From Bacteroidota bacterium (lineage in GTDB: Bacteria > Bacteroidota > Bacteroidia > Flavobacteriales > Flavobacteriaceae): 16,219 bases of DNA. Position 1 is the first letter of the stretch. Every line of letters begins with the position of its first letter. A model generated the notes under the pieces. The model worked only from the letters and a program-made list of their open reading frames with translations. It did not search any database and was not told where the DNA came from. The position numbers were made by a program, and so were the translations under genes. The stretch is from positions 1 through 16,219 of the forward strand of contig JAJRSY010000198.1 in the NCBI GenBank assembly GCA_024278565.1, written 5' to 3'. This document shows, piece after piece, positions 16,041 through 16,219 of this stretch.

Positions 16041-16219
16041 CTTATGTTCATTAGTATTGTCGTTCTGGTAAAACCTGCCTGCCTGCCGGCAGGGACAAAA
16101 GACTCCCGAATTCTCGGGACTGTTGGATACAAGACAAAAGACTTGCCCGCCTGCTGGGCAGGATTCAGTAAAAGACGAAAATGGGAAAACCTGCTTCGCT
16201 GGTCAGGCAGAAATGAAAA
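16041..16219. repeat. Cluster of short palindromic repeats, no gene seen
   Basis: At 16074-16094 CCTGCC is iterated and ends in the palindrome CCTGCCGGCAGG (16082-16093), also present at 3985-3996. At 16104-16119 TCCCGA and TCGGGA form a hairpin with a 4-base loop. At 16144-16162 TGCCCGCCTGCTGGGCAGG is another palindrome-like copy, and at 16190-16210 CCTGCTTCGCTGGTCAGGCAG is a fourth. GACAAAAGAC-like spacers recur between them (16094-16103, 16134-16142). No promoter or coding frame is supported before the window ends. Confidence 0.65.

Noticed and set aside
15638..16132. 164-codon antisense frame across the adhesin 3' end
   Set aside because: It runs through the downstream repeats and the antisense of the C-terminal secretion domain; no family features.

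Overview
The window looks like a chromosomal segment from a marine-type member of the Flavobacteriaceae (Bacteroidota). Evidence for this: a giant Sec-exported protein built from SprB-like repeats ending in a gliding-motility/type IX secretion C-terminal domain; a NagB deaminase fused to a PIG-L deacetylase, an architecture known in Bacteroidota; promoter -7 elements of the form TAnnTTTG with few Shine-Dalgarno sequences; and short GC-rich palindromic repeats in gene-end gaps. Genus is not determinable by eye.

Region 1 (1-4937) is an amino-sugar / peptidoglycan-sugar salvage locus. Leftward from about 3014 run the NagB-PIG-L fusion and then a GHL10-type glycoside hydrolase lipoprotein gene that is broken: frame lesions at both ends and a missing 3' half. 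Rightward from the same gap run a DeoR-family regulator (start placed at 3225) and murQ (start placed at 4131). The divergent gap holds two TAnnTTTG elements and four copies of an 11-bp motif, ATAAAACAGCA or one mismatch from it, placed as an operator array would be. A simple model: MurQ makes GlcNAc-6-P, the PIG-L half may deacetylate it, the NagB half makes fructose-6-P, and the DeoR protein senses a sugar phosphate.

Region 2 (4938-7364) has, on the minus strand, a PQQ-type aldose dehydrogenase lipoprotein and a small exported c-type cytochrome that could accept its electrons. Between them sits a module: a GIY-YIG nuclease gene bracketed by two nearly identical perfect 26-bp-arm palindromes. 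The convergent gap 4938-5244 is made largely of repeat-like sequence.

Region 3 (7502-16015) is a single 2837-codon gene for a secreted adhesin-like protein: signal peptide, N-terminal domain, about 29 SprB-like units with paired cysteines, and a CHU_C-type C-terminal domain for type IX secretion. The last 200 bases are a cluster of short palindromic repeats with no gene. I see no tRNA, rRNA, CRISPR array, IS element or phage gene. The least explained feature is the GIY-YIG/palindrome module.
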